From Echinostoma caproni (Eukaryota > Platyhelminthes > Trematoda > Plagiorchiida > Echinostomatidae): a DNA stretch of 64,000 nucleotides. The stretch covers positions 1 through 64,000 of the forward strand of contig UZAN01040058.1 in assembly GCA_900618425.1 (NCBI GenBank). The letters are read 5' to 3'. The position numbers and the translations under genes were made by a program. Below are positions 63,394 to 64,000 of this stretch, one piece after another (within the stretch, counting starts at the first letter, position 1; every line of letters starts with the position of its first letter). Under the pieces are notes generated by a model. That model was given only the letters and a program-made list of their open reading frames with translations. It was not told the DNA's origin and did no database searches.

Positions 63394-64000
63394 GTAGGTT
63401 TCAATTGAAACACCCGTACACAATTACCAAAGATAATTATTTTGGAAACACGTCTTTTTGTGATGCATTGATACAGCAGGTCTTTCCTGGTTTACTAATT
63501 TGGTATTTTTATATCATAAACATACCTCCACCAATTGAAAAATAATAGTAGAGGATGACGATTACCAAGCTCAGTTTTACAACACAATGATGTACTTTTA
63601 TATATTTATATATAGATATATATATATACTTTTGCATAGATTTGACTGAGAGCACAAAATGCTGTGCTCTGTTCTGGTGTTCCAGGTTTTTCGGTTTGTG
63701 GACCACTTTCGAGTATCGATCGGATTAATTTAGTGTTTTCTGTCAACTTGTACTTGCTTTGTATGGATATTTTAAAAATATTCAGTACAAACGGACCATT
63801 CTACAATCAACTCACTCGTGCGTTCTTTCTAGGTGGAGTTCAGTAGAACAAGGGATTCTTCGATCAAACCTCCCTGATGTAAGGGCGTGAGTAGCGTTTG
63901 CCGGCTTAAAACCTGTTCAGCAACTGTTGTCCACACCAGAACACAGGAAAACTGAAACATATGAAACAAGATGCCTCTCAAAATCGACGATGGTTTGTTG
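63394..64000. other. Right edge of window
   Basis: An AT tract near 63598-63630 and no further exon. No stop or terminal exon is visible, so the gene appears to continue. Confidence 0.5.

Overview
The window looks like eukaryotic, AT-rich draft genomic sequence, most probably from a parasitic flatworm (a digenean trematode is my best inference; I cannot name a species). It has a 756-base N gap, several single Ns, an antisense non-LTR retrotransposon, fold-back elements and dispersed repeats. I see no bacterial-type genes, CRISPR arrays or rRNA. Almost all long open frames are chance or repeat-derived. The real coding content is hidden in exons far too short to show as ORFs.  The main feature is a micro-exon gene on the + strand spanning essentially the whole window, about 401 to 63393, and probably running off both ends. 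I find 65 exons of exactly 12 or 15 bases. Each sits between an AG acceptor and a good donor (gtaagt, gtgagt, gtaggt, gtacgt, gtatgt, once gcaagt), all in intron phase 1, so every exon is symmetrical. They alternate 12-15-12-15 and follow a four-exon cycle that I call A, alpha, B, beta. A (12 nt) encodes aromatic-aliphatic-x. Alpha (15 nt) encodes aliphatic-x-x-x. B (12 nt) encodes three mostly polar residues. Beta (15 nt) often encodes x-x-F/Y-x. One cycle is 54 nt, or 18 residues, close to five turns of an alpha helix (7+11 register). The inferred product is a long, charged, alpha-helical rod.  Layout: exons 1-18 lie at 401-18057, 19-31 at 20948-36000, 32-44 at 37410-45643, 45-54 at 46073-52925, a 123-nt exon 55 at 53008-53130, and exons 56-66 at 55602-63393. 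Exons 19-31 and 32-44 are two blocks with the same 13-exon plan. At each of three block junctions two B exons are adjacent, so beta-A-alpha is missing there or undetected. Exon 55 encodes an acidic stretch with a dileucine-like motif and a basic/aromatic end. If its donor is skipped, it reads to a stop followed closely by AATAAA, so it may be an alternative last exon. A short signal-peptide-like exon at 31983-32016 could be an alternative or second-gene start.  The introns hold a degenerate CR1/Jockey-like LINE (about 24420-26980, minus strand), another reverse-transcriptase fragment (14190-14549), a long-armed fold-back element (57261-57850) with a smaller relative at 18303-18420, a near-perfect AT-loop hairpin (23514-23643), a tRNA-like sequence (28044-28123) and several dispersed repeats. 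The exon calls rest on splice-site, phase and periodicity evidence read by eye; no transcript or homology data were available.
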